A stretch of DNA of 64,000 nt from JAFAXD01 sp051985675 (GTDB lineage: Bacteria > Pseudomonadota > Alphaproteobacteria > Rhizobiales > Xanthobacteraceae). Both the position numbers and the translations under genes were made by a program. The stretch covers positions 62,001 to 126,000 of the forward strand of contig JBPYFJ010000139.1 of the NCBI GenBank assembly GCA_051985675.1, in the 5' to 3' direction. Position 1 is the stretch's first letter. Every line of letters starts with the position of its first letter. The notes below the pieces were generated by a model. That model did not search any database, was not told the DNA's origin, and saw only the letters and a program-made list of their open reading frames with translations. Below, in pieces: positions 8,964 through 18,312 of the stretch.

Positions 8964-10277
8964 TCAGAAACTTTCCCGCAACCATCGTCCGACGCGGGCG
9001 ACATAGCCGCCCGTTTCGGCTCGGTACTGCCGCGTATGCCGCGGCTCGAAGTGTTCGAGATGCGCGGCCTGGGGATAGACCAGAAGCCCGGCCAGGGCGG
9101 CAAACGCCGGCCCCTTGGCGCCATCCGGCAGGCCCGCGATGCCGAGCGGGCGGCCGAGCGCGACCGGGCGGCTCAGGATACGGCCGGCAAGGTCGGCGAG
9201 CCCTGTCAGCAAGCTGCCGCCGCCGGTTAGGATCACCCGCCCACGCGGCTCCGCCGTGAGCGGCGAGGTCATTAGGCGGTCGCGCACCATTTCGAGAATT
9301 TCCTCGATCCGCGGCCCGATGATCTGGGTCAGCGTGCCGCGCGAAACGGCGGCGGGTGCGTCCTCGCCGCGCACCGCCGGCAACTGGATCAGGTCGCGAT
9401 CGTTGGCGCCGCCGGGAAGCACGTTGCCGTGCAGGGTCTTGAGCCGTTCAGCGCTTTGCAGGCCGATCGAAAGCCCGCGCGCCAGGTCCATGGTCACGTG
9501 GTTGCCACCGAGCGCGAAACCATCGGCGTGCACAAACCGACCGTTGCTGAACACCGAGAGCGTGGTGGTGCCGGCGCCGAAGTCGATGACCGCCGCGCCG
9601 ACATCGGCCTCGTCGTCGGCGAGCGTGGAGAGCCCGGACGCATAGGCGCCCGCCACCATGGCCTCGACGTCGAGGTGGCAGCGCTCGATCACCAGCATCA
9701 GGTTGCGGCAGGCGCCGAGGTCGGCGGTTGCAAGATGCATGTCGAGCCCGAACCGGCGGGCCAGCATCCCGCGCGGCTCGCGCACCCCCTGCGTGCCGTC
9801 GAGCGAAAAGCCGATCGGCAGCGCGTGCAGCAGCACGCGTCCCTGCCGCGCCGAGCTGCGGTGACCGGCGGCTAGCGCGCGGGCGATGTCGTTGTCGCTG
9901 ACACTGCCCTGGATGTCGACCTCGGCGGCGAGCCGCTCGCTCCCGATCCGCCCGGCCGAGATCGACGTAATGATGGCGTCAACCTGGACCTTGGCCGAGC
10001 GCTCGGCGAGATCGACGGCATTGCGCACCGCCGCCTCGGCGGCGGCAAGATCAACCACCGCACCGCCCTTGATTCCGTGCGAGATCGTGTGGCTGAAGCC
10101 GAGCACCTCGATCGAATGGCTGCGCCGGCGCAGCGCTTCACCTTGCGCGTTCGGACGCAGCTTCGCGATCAGGCAGGCGATTTTGCTGGTGCCGATGTCG
10201 AGTGCGACGACCAGTGCGGAGCGGCGCGGCGAGACCGGTTTCATCTTGGGGGTCAGGCCGTAGTTGAGCGTGTTCAT
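8964..10277 (-). CDS. ftsA: Cell division protein FtsA
   Basis: FtsA is the actin-like ATPase that tethers FtsZ to the membrane. The 437-residue product has the phosphate-1 motif ALDIGTSKIACLIAK near residue 25, the SHS2-like 1C subdomain, the second phosphate motif VIDFGAGTTTLSVF, an adenosine-binding ILTGGGSLLTGL segment, and a C-terminal amphipathic tail (VARVGRWLRESF) suited to membrane attachment. The start ATG at 10277 overlaps the ftsQ stop in an ATGA arrangement, which suggests translational coupling. Confidence 0.97.
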   Translation of the reverse strand: MNTLNYGLTPKMKPVSPRRSALVVALDIGTSKIACLIAKLRPNAQGEALRRRSHSIEVLGFSHTISHGIKGGAVVDLAAAEAAVRNAVDLAERSAKVQVDAIITSISAGRIGSERLAAEVDIQGSVSDNDIARALAAGHRSSARQGRVLLHALPIGFSLDGTQGVREPRGMLARRFGLDMHLATADLGACRNLMLVIERCHLDVEAMVAGAYASGLSTLADDEADVGAAVIDFGAGTTTLSVFSNGRFVHADGFALGGNHVTMDLARGLSIGLQSAERLKTLHGNVLPGGANDRDLIQLPAVRGEDAPAAVSRGTLTQIIGPRIEEILEMVRDRLMTSPLTAEPRGRVILTGGGSLLTGLADLAGRILSRPVALGRPLGIAGLPDGAKGPAFAALAGLLVYPQAAHLEHFEPRHTRQYRAETGGYVARVGRWLRESF

Positions 10278-11257
10278 ACAGCGCCTCCCTTGCGGGCCTT
10301 CGCCCGCTCCTTGAGGGCGGCGTCACGCGCCTGGGCCGCGGCCTCGGAGAGCCGCACGGTGACGCGATCGGGCAGCCGCAGGTCGATCGCGGCGATGTCG
10401 CGCGTCGTCAGTTTTTTGTCGTGATCGAGCGCGACGAGCTCGGCCAGCGCGGCTTCGGCGTCCTGCTCGGGCAAGCGCACGTCGATGCCGTTCCTGAGCC
10501 GAAGGTTCCAGCGCCGTTCGGCGATCAGAATCGAGGCCAGCACGTTGTCGCGAACGTCAGGGAAGCGCGCGAGCAACGCCAGAAACTCCTTGGCGCGTGT
10601 CTCGGCCCCGCGCCCGACCACGAGCGGCAACGGAATGTAGGGCCGCGACACGAATGGCTCGAGCACGGTGCCGTCGGCCCCGATCACACTGATGCGGCCG
10701 TCCTTCTGCCAGAGCGCGAACGCCTCGCGCTCGGTCAGCGTGATCTGCAGGCGATCGGGATAGAGTTTCTGGATCGTCGCATCGGCGATCCAGGGATCGG
10801 CGAGAAGACGTGCCCGCGCATCGGCGACATCGTAGAACAGCAGCGCGGTGTTGCCGGTCACGCCGGCACGCGCGAGGATTTCCTCGCGGTTGAGGTGTTT
10901 GTTCCCGGTCAAAGCGACGCCTGTGACGCGGAAGCCGGCGGCATTGCCGACGGCGTCGCGCAGCTCGTGCAGCGCGGCGTCGACCGCCTCCACGTGATCG
11001 CCTTTAACCACCCCGTAGGTCGCGGCGGCAGCGACCACCATGATGGAGGCTGCGATGCCGCCCCCGCGCGTCAGCCGCAGGCGTTCGACCAGCGGCGCAT
11101 AGCGCGCGACAAAGCGCTCAAGGCGGCCGACCGGCCGCGGGCGCACCGGCACCAGCGCGCGGCTCGTCGACCGGCGCGACGTGCGTCGGCGCTCGACCGG
11201 ATTGACGGCCGGCTCTGCGCGGTTCAGCGGTTGAGCGAGGCGTCCTCGACCATCCAT
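10274..11257 (-). CDS. ftsQ: Cell division protein FtsQ
   Basis: FtsQ is a bitopic divisome protein linking early and late division factors. The 327-residue product has a long Arg/Pro-rich cytoplasmic N-terminus, one transmembrane helix at about residues 69-85 (GIAASIMVVAAAATYGVV), a POTRA domain beginning near FRVTGVALTGNKHLNREEIL, and the FtsQ beta domain (LYPDRLQITLTEREAFALW). The start overlaps the 3' end of ddl by 34 bases; a shorter start cannot be excluded because the basic N-terminus is poorly conserved. The stop overlaps the ftsA start by four bases. Confidence 0.95.
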   Translation of the reverse strand: MDGRGRLAQPLNRAEPAVNPVERRRTSRRSTSRALVPVRPRPVGRLERFVARYAPLVERLRLTRGGGIAASIMVVAAAATYGVVKGDHVEAVDAALHELRDAVGNAAGFRVTGVALTGNKHLNREEILARAGVTGNTALLFYDVADARARLLADPWIADATIQKLYPDRLQITLTEREAFALWQKDGRISVIGADGTVLEPFVSRPYIPLPLVVGRGAETRAKEFLALLARFPDVRDNVLASILIAERRWNLRLRNGIDVRLPEQDAEAALAELVALDHDKKLTTRDIAAIDLRLPDRVTVRLSEAAAQARDAALKERAKARKGGAV

Positions 11258-12138
11258 CGCACCAGCTCTTCAAACGTAATGCCCGCATGAGCTGCGAGCT
11301 CGGGCACCAGTGACGTTTCGGTCATGCCTGGTTGCGTGTTGACTTCGAGGCAGAAGAGCCCCGCCGTCCCCGCACGTTCGTCATAGCGGAAGTCCGCTCG
11401 ACTAACGCCCCTACATCCGAGCGCCTGATGCGCCTGAAGAGCCAAACTTCTAACTTCTTGGTAAACATTTGGTTTAAGCGGTGCCGGAAGAAGGTGCTTG
11501 GAGCCTCCGGGAGCATACTTGGCTTCGAAATCGTAAAAACTTACCGTCGGCACAATCTCGATGACATCGAGCGCGCGGTCCCCCATCACGGCGCAGGTCA
11601 GTTCGAGCCCGGGAATGTAAGTCTCGCACAGCACATTGTCGCCGAACGACCAATCCTCGCGCGTGAGCTCCTGCGGCGGGTGCGCATGTTCCTTGGTGAC
11701 GATGAACACCCCGACGCTCGACCCTTCGGCGATGGGCTTGATCACATACGGACGCTCGAGCGCGTGCGCCTTGGCGGCGACGAATCGCGAGACCACGCAT
11801 CCATGCGGAACCGGAACGCCGGCCGCGCTCAGGGCGGTCTTGGCGTGGTCCTTTTCCATGGCAAGGGCAGAAGCGAGCACGCCGGAATGGCTGTAGGGAA
11901 TTTGCATGATTTCCAGGATGCCCTGGATGGTCCCGTCCTCACCCGGCCGGCCGTGCAGCACGTTGAGCACCACGTCCGGCGCCGCGGCCGCGAGAACCAA
12001 GGCGATATCGCGGCCGACGTCGATGCGTGACACTCGGAAGCCCTGACGTTCCAACGCGTCGGCGCAGGCATTGCCGGAGCGCAGACTGATCTCGCGTTCG
12101 GCCGACCAGCCCCCCATCAGCACGGCCACGTGTTTCAC
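11224..12138 (-). CDS. ddl: D-alanine--D-alanine ligase
   Basis: Ddl joins two D-alanines with ATP to give the dipeptide used by MurF. The product is about 304 residues with an N-terminal VAVLMGGWSAEREISLRSG segment, ATP-grasp features (PYVIKPIAEGSSVGV), and the C-terminal metal-binding region FCLEVNTQPGMTETSLVPE. The start is a GTG at 12138: AAGGAG lies just upstream, the GTGA sequence overlaps the murB stop, and the resulting N-terminus VKHVAVLMGG matches the family. The longer open frame from 12177 lies inside murB. Confidence 0.96.
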   Translation of the reverse strand: MKHVAVLMGGWSAEREISLRSGNACADALERQGFRVSRIDVGRDIALVLAAAAPDVVLNVLHGRPGEDGTIQGILEIMQIPYSHSGVLASALAMEKDHAKTALSAAGVPVPHGCVVSRFVAAKAHALERPYVIKPIAEGSSVGVFIVTKEHAHPPQELTREDWSFGDNVLCETYIPGLELTCAVMGDRALDVIEIVPTVSFYDFEAKYAPGGSKHLLPAPLKPNVYQEVRSLALQAHQALGCRGVSRADFRYDERAGTAGLFCLEVNTQPGMTETSLVPELAAHAGITFEELVRWMVEDASLNR

Positions 12139-13061
12139 GCGGCTACTCCTTCTCGTCCGAGTCGCTTGATCTCCCACTCGAGCGTGACGCCGGAATTTTC
12201 CAAAACACGGCGCCGAACGGTCTCGCCAAGGGTCTCGATGTCAGCTGCGGTTGCGCCGCCGAGGTTGATCAGAAAATTGGTGTGCATCGTCGACACTTGC
12301 GCGCCGCCGATTTGGAGGCCGCGACAGCCGGCGGCATCGATCAATTGCCAAGCCTTGTGGCCGGGCGGATTCTTGAAGGTCGATCCGCCGGTGCGGCTCT
12401 TGATCGGCTGCGTTGCCTCGCGCGACTCGGTGATCTTGTCCATTTCCTGCGCGATGGCCGCCGGATCGCCGGGAGCGCCCTGGAACAACGCTTGCGTGAA
12501 AATGATGTCCTCGGGGGCACCGCAATGCCGGTAGCTGTAGTGCAGGTCGGCGTTCGACCACACGCGTACGCGGCCTGCGCGATCAACCCCGCGCGCTTCG
12601 ATCAGCACGTCCTTGGTCTCACGTCCGTAAGCACCGCCGTTCATCCGCAACGCCCCGCCAACGGCGCCCGGAATGCCGCGATAGAACGCGAGGCCGGCAA
12701 CCCGGGCCTCCTGCGCGGCGCGCGCGACCCGCACGTCCGGCACGGCCGCGCCCGCGCGAACGCGGGCATCGGCCTCTACCGCAACGGCACCAAACCCGCG
12801 CCCAAGCCTTATCACCACACCCGGAATGCCACCGTCGCGCACGATCAGATTGGAGCCGAGGCCGACCGTGGTGACGTCGATGTCCGCGGGCAGGCGCGCT
12901 AGAAAAAGCGCGAGGTCGTCCTCGTCCTCGGGCATGAATAGGAGTTGGGCGGGTCCGCCGACGCGGAACCAGGTCAACTCGGCGAGCGGCTGATTCGCCA
13001 GAAGACGCCCGCGCAGACCGGGCATCGCGGCCTTCAGTTGCGGGATGAGATCGGCAAACAT
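12135..13061 (-). CDS. murB: UDP-N-acetylenolpyruvoylglucosamine reductase MurB
   Basis: MurB is the FAD- and NADPH-dependent reductase that completes UDP-N-acetylmuramate. The 308-residue product has the FAD-binding RVGGPAQLLFMP and GLGSNLIVRDGG segments, the conserved YRGIPGAVGGALRMNGGAYG stretch, and the substrate region GGSTFKNPPGHKAWQLIDAAG with its catalytic serine. The ATG at 13061 (MFADLIPQL) is used; the upstream extension to 13184 overlaps murC. Shine-Dalgarno matches are weak. The gap from murC is 25 bases. Confidence 0.96.
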   Translation of the reverse strand: MFADLIPQLKAAMPGLRGRLLANQPLAELTWFRVGGPAQLLFMPEDEDDLALFLARLPADIDVTTVGLGSNLIVRDGGIPGVVIRLGRGFGAVAVEADARVRAGAAVPDVRVARAAQEARVAGLAFYRGIPGAVGGALRMNGGAYGRETKDVLIEARGVDRAGRVRVWSNADLHYSYRHCGAPEDIIFTQALFQGAPGDPAAIAQEMDKITESREATQPIKSRTGGSTFKNPPGHKAWQLIDAAGCRGLQIGGAQVSTMHTNFLINLGGATAADIETLGETVRRRVLENSGVTLEWEIKRLGREGVAA

Positions 13062-13086
13062 CACAGCGGCCGGCGCAGTCGGTCGC

Positions 13087-14493
13087 TCATGCGGCCGCCC
13101 CTGCCAATTCGCCGGGCAGCGCGTAGGCCCACTGCGTGATCGAGCCGGCGCCAAGGCACACGACATAGTCGCCCGGCCGCGCAAGCGCCCTCACCACGCC
13201 TGCCAGCTGGTCGGGGCCGTCGAGCCCGATGACCTGACGATGGCCGTGCGCGCGCAGCCCGGCCACAAAGTGATCACGGTCGACGCCGGCGATCGGTGCT
13301 TCGCCGGCCGGATAGACGTGCGCGACGATGACCGCGTCGGCATCGTTGAAACAGGTGCAGAACTGCTCGAACAGCGATTGCAGGCGCGTGTAACGATGCG
13401 GCTGCACGACCGCGATAACCTGCCCGCTCGTCGACTCGCGCGCAGCCTTGAGCACGGCCGCGATCTCGACCGGATGATGGCCGTAGTCATCGATCACGGC
13501 GACCCCATTCCAGGTGCCGGTGCGGGTGAAGCGGCGCTTGACGCCGCCAAAGTTCTCGAGCGCCGCACGGATGCGCGCATCCGGAACGCCGAGTTCGCGC
13601 GCCACGGCGACGGCGGCCGTGGCGTTGAGGGCGTTGTGGCGGCCCGGCATCGGCAAGCTCAGACCGCCCACCCGGTGCGTCTCGGTGCCGGCGCGGTCGC
13701 GAAACAACACCCCGAAGCGCGAGCGCCCGTCGGCGTGGTCGAGATCAATCAGGCGGACGTCGGCCTGCGGGTTTTCCCCGTAGGTGATGACGCGGCGGTC
13801 TTCGAGACGCCCGACCATCGCCTGCACCACCGGATGATCGGTGCACATCACCGCGAACCCGTAGAACGGCACGTTTTCGACGAACGCCTTGAACGCGTCC
13901 TGCACCGCCTCGAAGGTCTTGAAATGATCGAGGTGCTCGGGATCGATGTTGGTCACGATCGCAATGTCGGCCGGCAGCTTGAGGAAGGTGCCGTCGGATT
14001 CGTCGGCCTCGACCACCATCCATTCGCCGGCTCCAATCCGCGCGTTGGTTCCGTAGGCGTTGATGATCCCGCCGTTGATGACGGTCGGATCGAACTGGCC
14101 GGCCTCCAGCAGGCCGGCGACGAGCGAGGTCGTGGTGGTCTTGCCGTGGGTTCCGGCGATGGCGACGCAGCGCTTGAGCCGCATCAACTCGGCCAGCATT
14201 TCGGCGCGGCGCACGACCGGCCGGCGGCTCGCGCGCGCGGCGACCAACTCGGGATTGTCGCGCCGGATGGCGGATGACACGACCACCACCTCGGCGGCGT
14301 CGAGATTCTCCGCCTTATGCCCGATCGCGACCGCAATGCCCTTGTCGCGCAGCCGTTTCACATTGGCGCTGTCGGCGACGTCCGATCCCTGCACGGTGTA
14401 GCCCAGGTTGGCCAAAACTTCGGCAATTCCGCTCATGCCAATGCCGCCGATGCCGACGAAGTGGATCGGACCGATATGCTGCGGCAGTTTCAT
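13087..14493 (-). CDS. murC: UDP-N-acetylmuramate--L-alanine ligase MurC
   Basis: MurC adds the first residue (L-Ala) of the peptidoglycan stem peptide. The 468-residue product starts MKLPQHIGPIHFVGIGGIGMSG, the usual N-terminal Rossmann region, followed by the ATP-binding P-loop GTHGKTTTTSLVAGL near residue 116 and the DDYGHHPVEI motif of Mur ligases. Length and order match the family. It lies between murG and murB. Confidence 0.97.
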   Translation of the reverse strand: MKLPQHIGPIHFVGIGGIGMSGIAEVLANLGYTVQGSDVADSANVKRLRDKGIAVAIGHKAENLDAAEVVVVSSAIRRDNPELVAARASRRPVVRRAEMLAELMRLKRCVAIAGTHGKTTTTSLVAGLLEAGQFDPTVINGGIINAYGTNARIGAGEWMVVEADESDGTFLKLPADIAIVTNIDPEHLDHFKTFEAVQDAFKAFVENVPFYGFAVMCTDHPVVQAMVGRLEDRRVITYGENPQADVRLIDLDHADGRSRFGVLFRDRAGTETHRVGGLSLPMPGRHNALNATAAVAVARELGVPDARIRAALENFGGVKRRFTRTGTWNGVAVIDDYGHHPVEIAAVLKAARESTSGQVIAVVQPHRYTRLQSLFEQFCTCFNDADAVIVAHVYPAGEAPIAGVDRDHFVAGLRAHGHRQVIGLDGPDQLAGVVRALARPGDYVVCLGAGSITQWAYALPGELAGAAA

Positions 14494-14516
14494 GGGTCGG
14501 AAGCCCCCGTGTTCGC

Positions 14517-15611
14517 TTAAGAAAGCCCTGCCACCCTTTGCACCAGGTCCGCAAGCCGGTCGGCGGCATCGAGTGCACCGCAGCCGCGCGCGGCGGCCGC
14601 CATCGCGACGAGCCGCTGCGGCGTGCCGGCGAGCGCGGCGATCTCCGCCGCGAGCCGCTCCGGGGTAAATCCGTCCTGCTCGATGCGGATGGCGCCGCCC
14701 GCCGCTTCCAGCACCTTGGCATTGGCGCGCTGATCCTGATCGAGGGCATGCGGCAATGGCACCAAGATGGCGGGGCGGCCGATGGCGGCAAGCTCCGCCA
14801 CCGTCGACGCCCCGGATCGGGATACCACCAAATGGCTTGCCGCCATACGCGCGGGCAGGCCCGGAAAGAACGGCGCGACGCTCGCCTGTACGCCAAGCCG
14901 CCCATAGGCCCCCTCGACCCGCGCAACGTCCTCGTCGCGCGCCTGCTGCACGATCATCAGGCGGCCGCGCACGTCGTCAGGGACGAGTGCGATCGCCGCC
15001 GGCACAACGTCGGCCATGATGCGGGCGCCCTGACTGCCGCCGAACACCAGCAGGCGCAGTGCCTCGGTCGGCGGCGTGTAGGAGACGTCCGCCGCCGCGA
15101 TCACGGCCTCGCGCACCGGGTTGCCGGTGTGGGTGGCCTTGGCGAGGAGCTGCCGCTCGCGGTCGAGCGCGCCGGGAAAGCTCGTGGCGATCGCCCGTAC
15201 GAACGGCGCCAACAGCCGGTTGGCGCGGCCCATCACGCCGTTCTGCTCGTGAATGATGGTGGGAATGCCGCGCAGTGCCGCGGCGGTCAGCGGCGGAATC
15301 GTCGGGTAGCCGCCGAACCCGACGACGGCCGCGGGCCGCAGCTGACCGAACAGGCGAAACGCCACCGCGGTGCCGTTCCCGAGCGCCGCGAGCGTTCGTG
15401 CCAGCGCGATCGGGTTGCCGCCGTGCACGGTTGCGCTCGGGATGATGTGGGTTGCGCGTGCCGGGAAATCGCCGCCGTAACGGGTCGCGCGCGCATCAGT
15501 CGCAAGGTCAACAACAATTCCGCGCCGTGCGAGCGCGGCGCTGAGCGCCTGCGCGGGAAACAGATGGCCGCCCGTGCCGCCGGCGGCGACGACGACCAGC
15601 GCATCACTCAA
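14517..15611 (-). CDS. murG: MurG glycosyltransferase (TTG start)
   Basis: MurG transfers GlcNAc to lipid I on the cytoplasmic face of the membrane to make lipid II. The 364-residue product contains the N-terminal GGTGGHLFPAQAL motif, HEQNGVMGRAN, and a C-terminal GT-B region (VSRSGASTVAELAAIGRPAILVP). No ATG fits the expected N-terminus. A TTG at 15611 gives LSDALVVVAAGGTGG, has GGGAG upstream, and forms a TTGA overlap with the ftsW stop, so it is the likely coupled start. The open frame reaching 16361 is a shadow of ftsW. Confidence 0.95.
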   Translation of the reverse strand: MSDALVVVAAGGTGGHLFPAQALSAALARRGIVVDLATDARATRYGGDFPARATHIIPSATVHGGNPIALARTLAALGNGTAVAFRLFGQLRPAAVVGFGGYPTIPPLTAAALRGIPTIIHEQNGVMGRANRLLAPFVRAIATSFPGALDRERQLLAKATHTGNPVREAVIAAADVSYTPPTEALRLLVFGGSQGARIMADVVPAAIALVPDDVRGRLMIVQQARDEDVARVEGAYGRLGVQASVAPFFPGLPARMAASHLVVSRSGASTVAELAAIGRPAILVPLPHALDQDQRANAKVLEAAGGAIRIEQDGFTPERLAAEIAALAGTPQRLVAMAAAARGCGALDAADRLADLVQRVAGLS

Positions 15612-16762
15612 GCGGGGCTCCCGGCCGCAACCAGTCCCCTCGCCACGGCGATCGGCTCGGCGTTCGGGCGCTCGCGCATCAGCGCGAGCATCATGCCGGT
15701 GCCGTACGCGAGCGAGATGATCGACGAACCGCCATAGGAAATGAACGGAAGCGTCATGCCTTTGGCGGGGATCAACGCAAGGTTCACCGCCATGTTGATC
15801 GCAGACTGGGTGCCAAACAGAATCGCGAGCCCCGCAGTGGCGAAACGGGCGAATGGATCGCTGTTGCGCATCGCATTGGTGAGCGCGCGCAGGACGATGA
15901 ACGCGAACAAAGCCACCAGCGCGAGACACAACGCGATGCCGAACTCCTCGGCCGCGACCGCGAACACGAAGTCGGCATGGCTGTCCGGCAGGACGCGCTT
16001 GATGGTGCCTTCGCCGGGGCCGCGGCCGAACCAGCCGCCGCGCATGAACGATTCGACGGCGGTGTCGACCTGGAAGGTGTCGCCCGAGGCGGGATCGAGG
16101 AAGCGTTTGATGCGGGCGGCCACGTGCGGGATCATCATGGTGGCGCCGACGAGCCCTCCGGCGGCGACGCCGGTGAGCCCGATTACCCAGATGAACCGCA
16201 TGCCGGCCATGAAGAACAGCGCGCCCCACACCAGCGCGACGAGCGTGGTCTGGCCGAAGTCGGGTTGCGCCACCAGCGCCGCGATGGTGGCGAGCAGCAG
16301 CATGATCGCCAAGGCGTTGGCGGGCATGTCCGGCTTGCTCGCGGACTCGCCAAACAGCCACGCGATCAGGATGACGAACGCCGGCTTGAGGAACTCGGAA
16401 GGCTGAATGTTGATTCCCAGAATGATCAGCCAGCGGCGCGCACCCTTGATCTCCGCGCCGAAGAACAAGGTCGCGATGACCATCACGAAGCTGACCGCGA
16501 ACACGATCAACGCAATGCGCCGGATCTGGCGCGGCGTCAGCATCGACGTGCCGAGCATCACCGCGACCGCCGGAATCAGATAAAGGACATGCCGGTTGAC
16601 GAAATAAAACGGATCAAGGCCGAGCCGCGCCGCCACCGGCGGGCTCGCGGCCAGCGAGAGCACGATGCCGGCGAGCATCACCACCAGCAAGGCGGCGAGC
16701 ATCAGCTTGTCCACGGTTCGCCACCAGGCGGTGAAGGCGAAACGGCGGCTGCGCGCAATCAT
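15608..16762 (-). CDS. ftsW: Septal glycosyltransferase FtsW
   Basis: FtsW is the SEDS-family peptidoglycan polymerase of the divisome and works with FtsI. The 384-residue protein has about ten hydrophobic helices and the SEDS landmarks GARRWLIILG, the IQPSEFLKPAF loop, the RVLPDSHADFVFAVAAEE segment and a C-terminal LPFISYGGSS motif. It starts MIARSRRFAFTAWWRTVDKLM and is followed directly by murG (TTGA overlap). The spacer to murD is 107 bases with no obvious hairpin. Confidence 0.96.
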   Translation of the reverse strand: MIARSRRFAFTAWWRTVDKLMLAALLVVMLAGIVLSLAASPPVAARLGLDPFYFVNRHVLYLIPAVAVMLGTSMLTPRQIRRIALIVFAVSFVMVIATLFFGAEIKGARRWLIILGINIQPSEFLKPAFVILIAWLFGESASKPDMPANALAIMLLLATIAALVAQPDFGQTTLVALVWGALFFMAGMRFIWVIGLTGVAAGGLVGATMMIPHVAARIKRFLDPASGDTFQVDTAVESFMRGGWFGRGPGEGTIKRVLPDSHADFVFAVAAEEFGIALCLALVALFAFIVLRALTNAMRNSDPFARFATAGLAILFGTQSAINMAVNLALIPAKGMTLPFISYGGSSIISLAYGTGMMLALMRERPNAEPIAVARGLVAAGSPA

Positions 16763-16869
16763 GCTGGACCTCGATGTGTGGCAGGCACCATGTCACGATG
16801 CGCTGCGCCCTGGACGCCGGGCATCCACTATGGTTCACAAACGCTTAACAAGAAATTTCAGCCGGGATT

Positions 16870-18273
16870 TCAGGATACTGGCGCCGCCACCCCGGGGATC
16901 GCCTTGACCAGTGTCCGGAACGCGTCCCCGCGCACCTCAAAGTTGGGATACTGATCAAACGACGCGCAGGCCGGCGAGAGCAGCACGACCGCGTCGGACA
17001 GGCCGGAGGCCGCCGCATCCTGGGCCGCCAAGGCGACCGCGCGGTCGAGTTTCTCGACCACCTCGTTGGCGACCTCGTCGGCGAGCGTCGCGGCAAACTC
17101 GGGCGCGGCTTCCCCGATCAGATACGCCTTGCGGATGCGCGGGAAGAATCGCGCGAGCGACGCGATGCCGCCGGTCTTGGCCTTGCCCCCGGCAATCCAG
17201 AATACGTCCTTGAAGCAGGCGAGCGCCTGTGCGGCGGAGTCGGCGTTGGTGGCCTTAGAGTCGTTGACGAACAGGACATTGCCCTTGTGGCCGATCTCTT
17301 CCATGCGGTGGGCGAGACCCGGGAACGACCACAAGCCACGCTGAATCGCGCGCTCGTCGAGGCCGGACGCCAGCGCGGCGGCGGAGGCGCAGGCCGCGTT
17401 CTGGGCGTTGTGGATGCCGCGCAACGACCGAATGCTGCCCAGCAGCGCAATCGCACGCGCGCTCCCGCCGGCCGCCTGCACGATCTGCTCGCCGTCGATG
17501 TAAAGCCCGTCCGTGAGCGGGTGCCGCACCGAAATCCGCACCACCCGTTTGCCGGCGCGCTCGACGTGGTCGGCGGCCGCCGCGCACCAGTCGTCATCGA
17601 CGCCGATCACCGCGGTGCCGCCCGGTTGCACAGCCGTAGCCAGGCGCTCCTTGACGGCAGCATAGCTGCGCATGCTGCCATGGCGGTCGAGATGATCCTC
17701 GCTCAGGTTGATCAGAACGCCGATCGAGGGATCGAGCGAAGGGGCAAGATCGATCTGATAGGACGAGCACTCAATCACATAGGCACGACCGGCGCGCGGC
17801 GGCTCAAGCGACAGGATCGCAGTGCCGATATTGCCGCCAAGCTGCACGTCCTGGCCGGCGGTTTTGAGCAAATGCGCGATCAACGCGGTCGTGGTGGATT
17901 TTCCGTTGGTCCCGGTGATGGCGATGAACGGCGCGTCGGGTGCATGCAGGCGCCGTTCACGGCAAAACAGCTCGATGTCGCCGATCACCTCGACCCCGGC
18001 CGCGTGGGCGAGGCTTGCTGCCCAATGCGGGGCCGGATGGGTGAGCGGGACGCCCGGGCTCAGGATCAGCGCGGCGATCTTGCTCCAATCGATCTCGCGC
18101 AGGTCGGCGGTCGGGATCCCGGCATGGTTTGCGGCTTCGACGCGCTCCGGGCTGTCGTCGAACGCTACCACGTCGGCGCCGCCGGCGAGCAGCGCGCTCG
18201 CGCTCGCGGTGCCGGAGCCGGCGAACCCGAACAGCGCGACTTTGCGGCCTGCAAACGAGGTAACCGGGATCAT
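16870..18273 (-). CDS. murD: UDP-N-acetylmuramoylalanine--D-glutamate ligase MurD
   Basis: MurD adds D-glutamate to UDP-MurNAc-L-Ala in the cytoplasm. The 467-residue product has an N-terminal Rossmann segment (KVALFGFAGSGTASASAL), the P-loop GTNGKSTTTALIAHLL near residue 120, the NLSEDHLDRHGSM region, and a C-terminal ligase domain (FVNDSKATNADSAAQAL). All are standard for MurD. It sits between mraY and ftsW. Confidence 0.97.
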   Translation of the reverse strand: MIPVTSFAGRKVALFGFAGSGTASASALLAGGADVVAFDDSPERVEAANHAGIPTADLREIDWSKIAALILSPGVPLTHPAPHWAASLAHAAGVEVIGDIELFCRERRLHAPDAPFIAITGTNGKSTTTALIAHLLKTAGQDVQLGGNIGTAILSLEPPRAGRAYVIECSSYQIDLAPSLDPSIGVLINLSEDHLDRHGSMRSYAAVKERLATAVQPGGTAVIGVDDDWCAAAADHVERAGKRVVRISVRHPLTDGLYIDGEQIVQAAGGSARAIALLGSIRSLRGIHNAQNAACASAAALASGLDERAIQRGLWSFPGLAHRMEEIGHKGNVLFVNDSKATNADSAAQALACFKDVFWIAGGKAKTGGIASLARFFPRIRKAYLIGEAAPEFAATLADEVANEVVEKLDRAVALAAQDAAASGLSDAVVLLSPACASFDQYPNFEVRGDAFRTLVKAIPGVAAPVS

Positions 18274-18312
18274 GGAGCGTCAACCCAACTCAACATAGCG
18301 GCGGTGCGTGCG

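Noticed and set aside
15612..16361. Upstream extension of the murG frame
   Set aside because: It is the shadow of ftsW on the same strand; the product is Arg/His-rich and lacks MurG features. The TTG at 15611 fits the family and the ftsW overlap.
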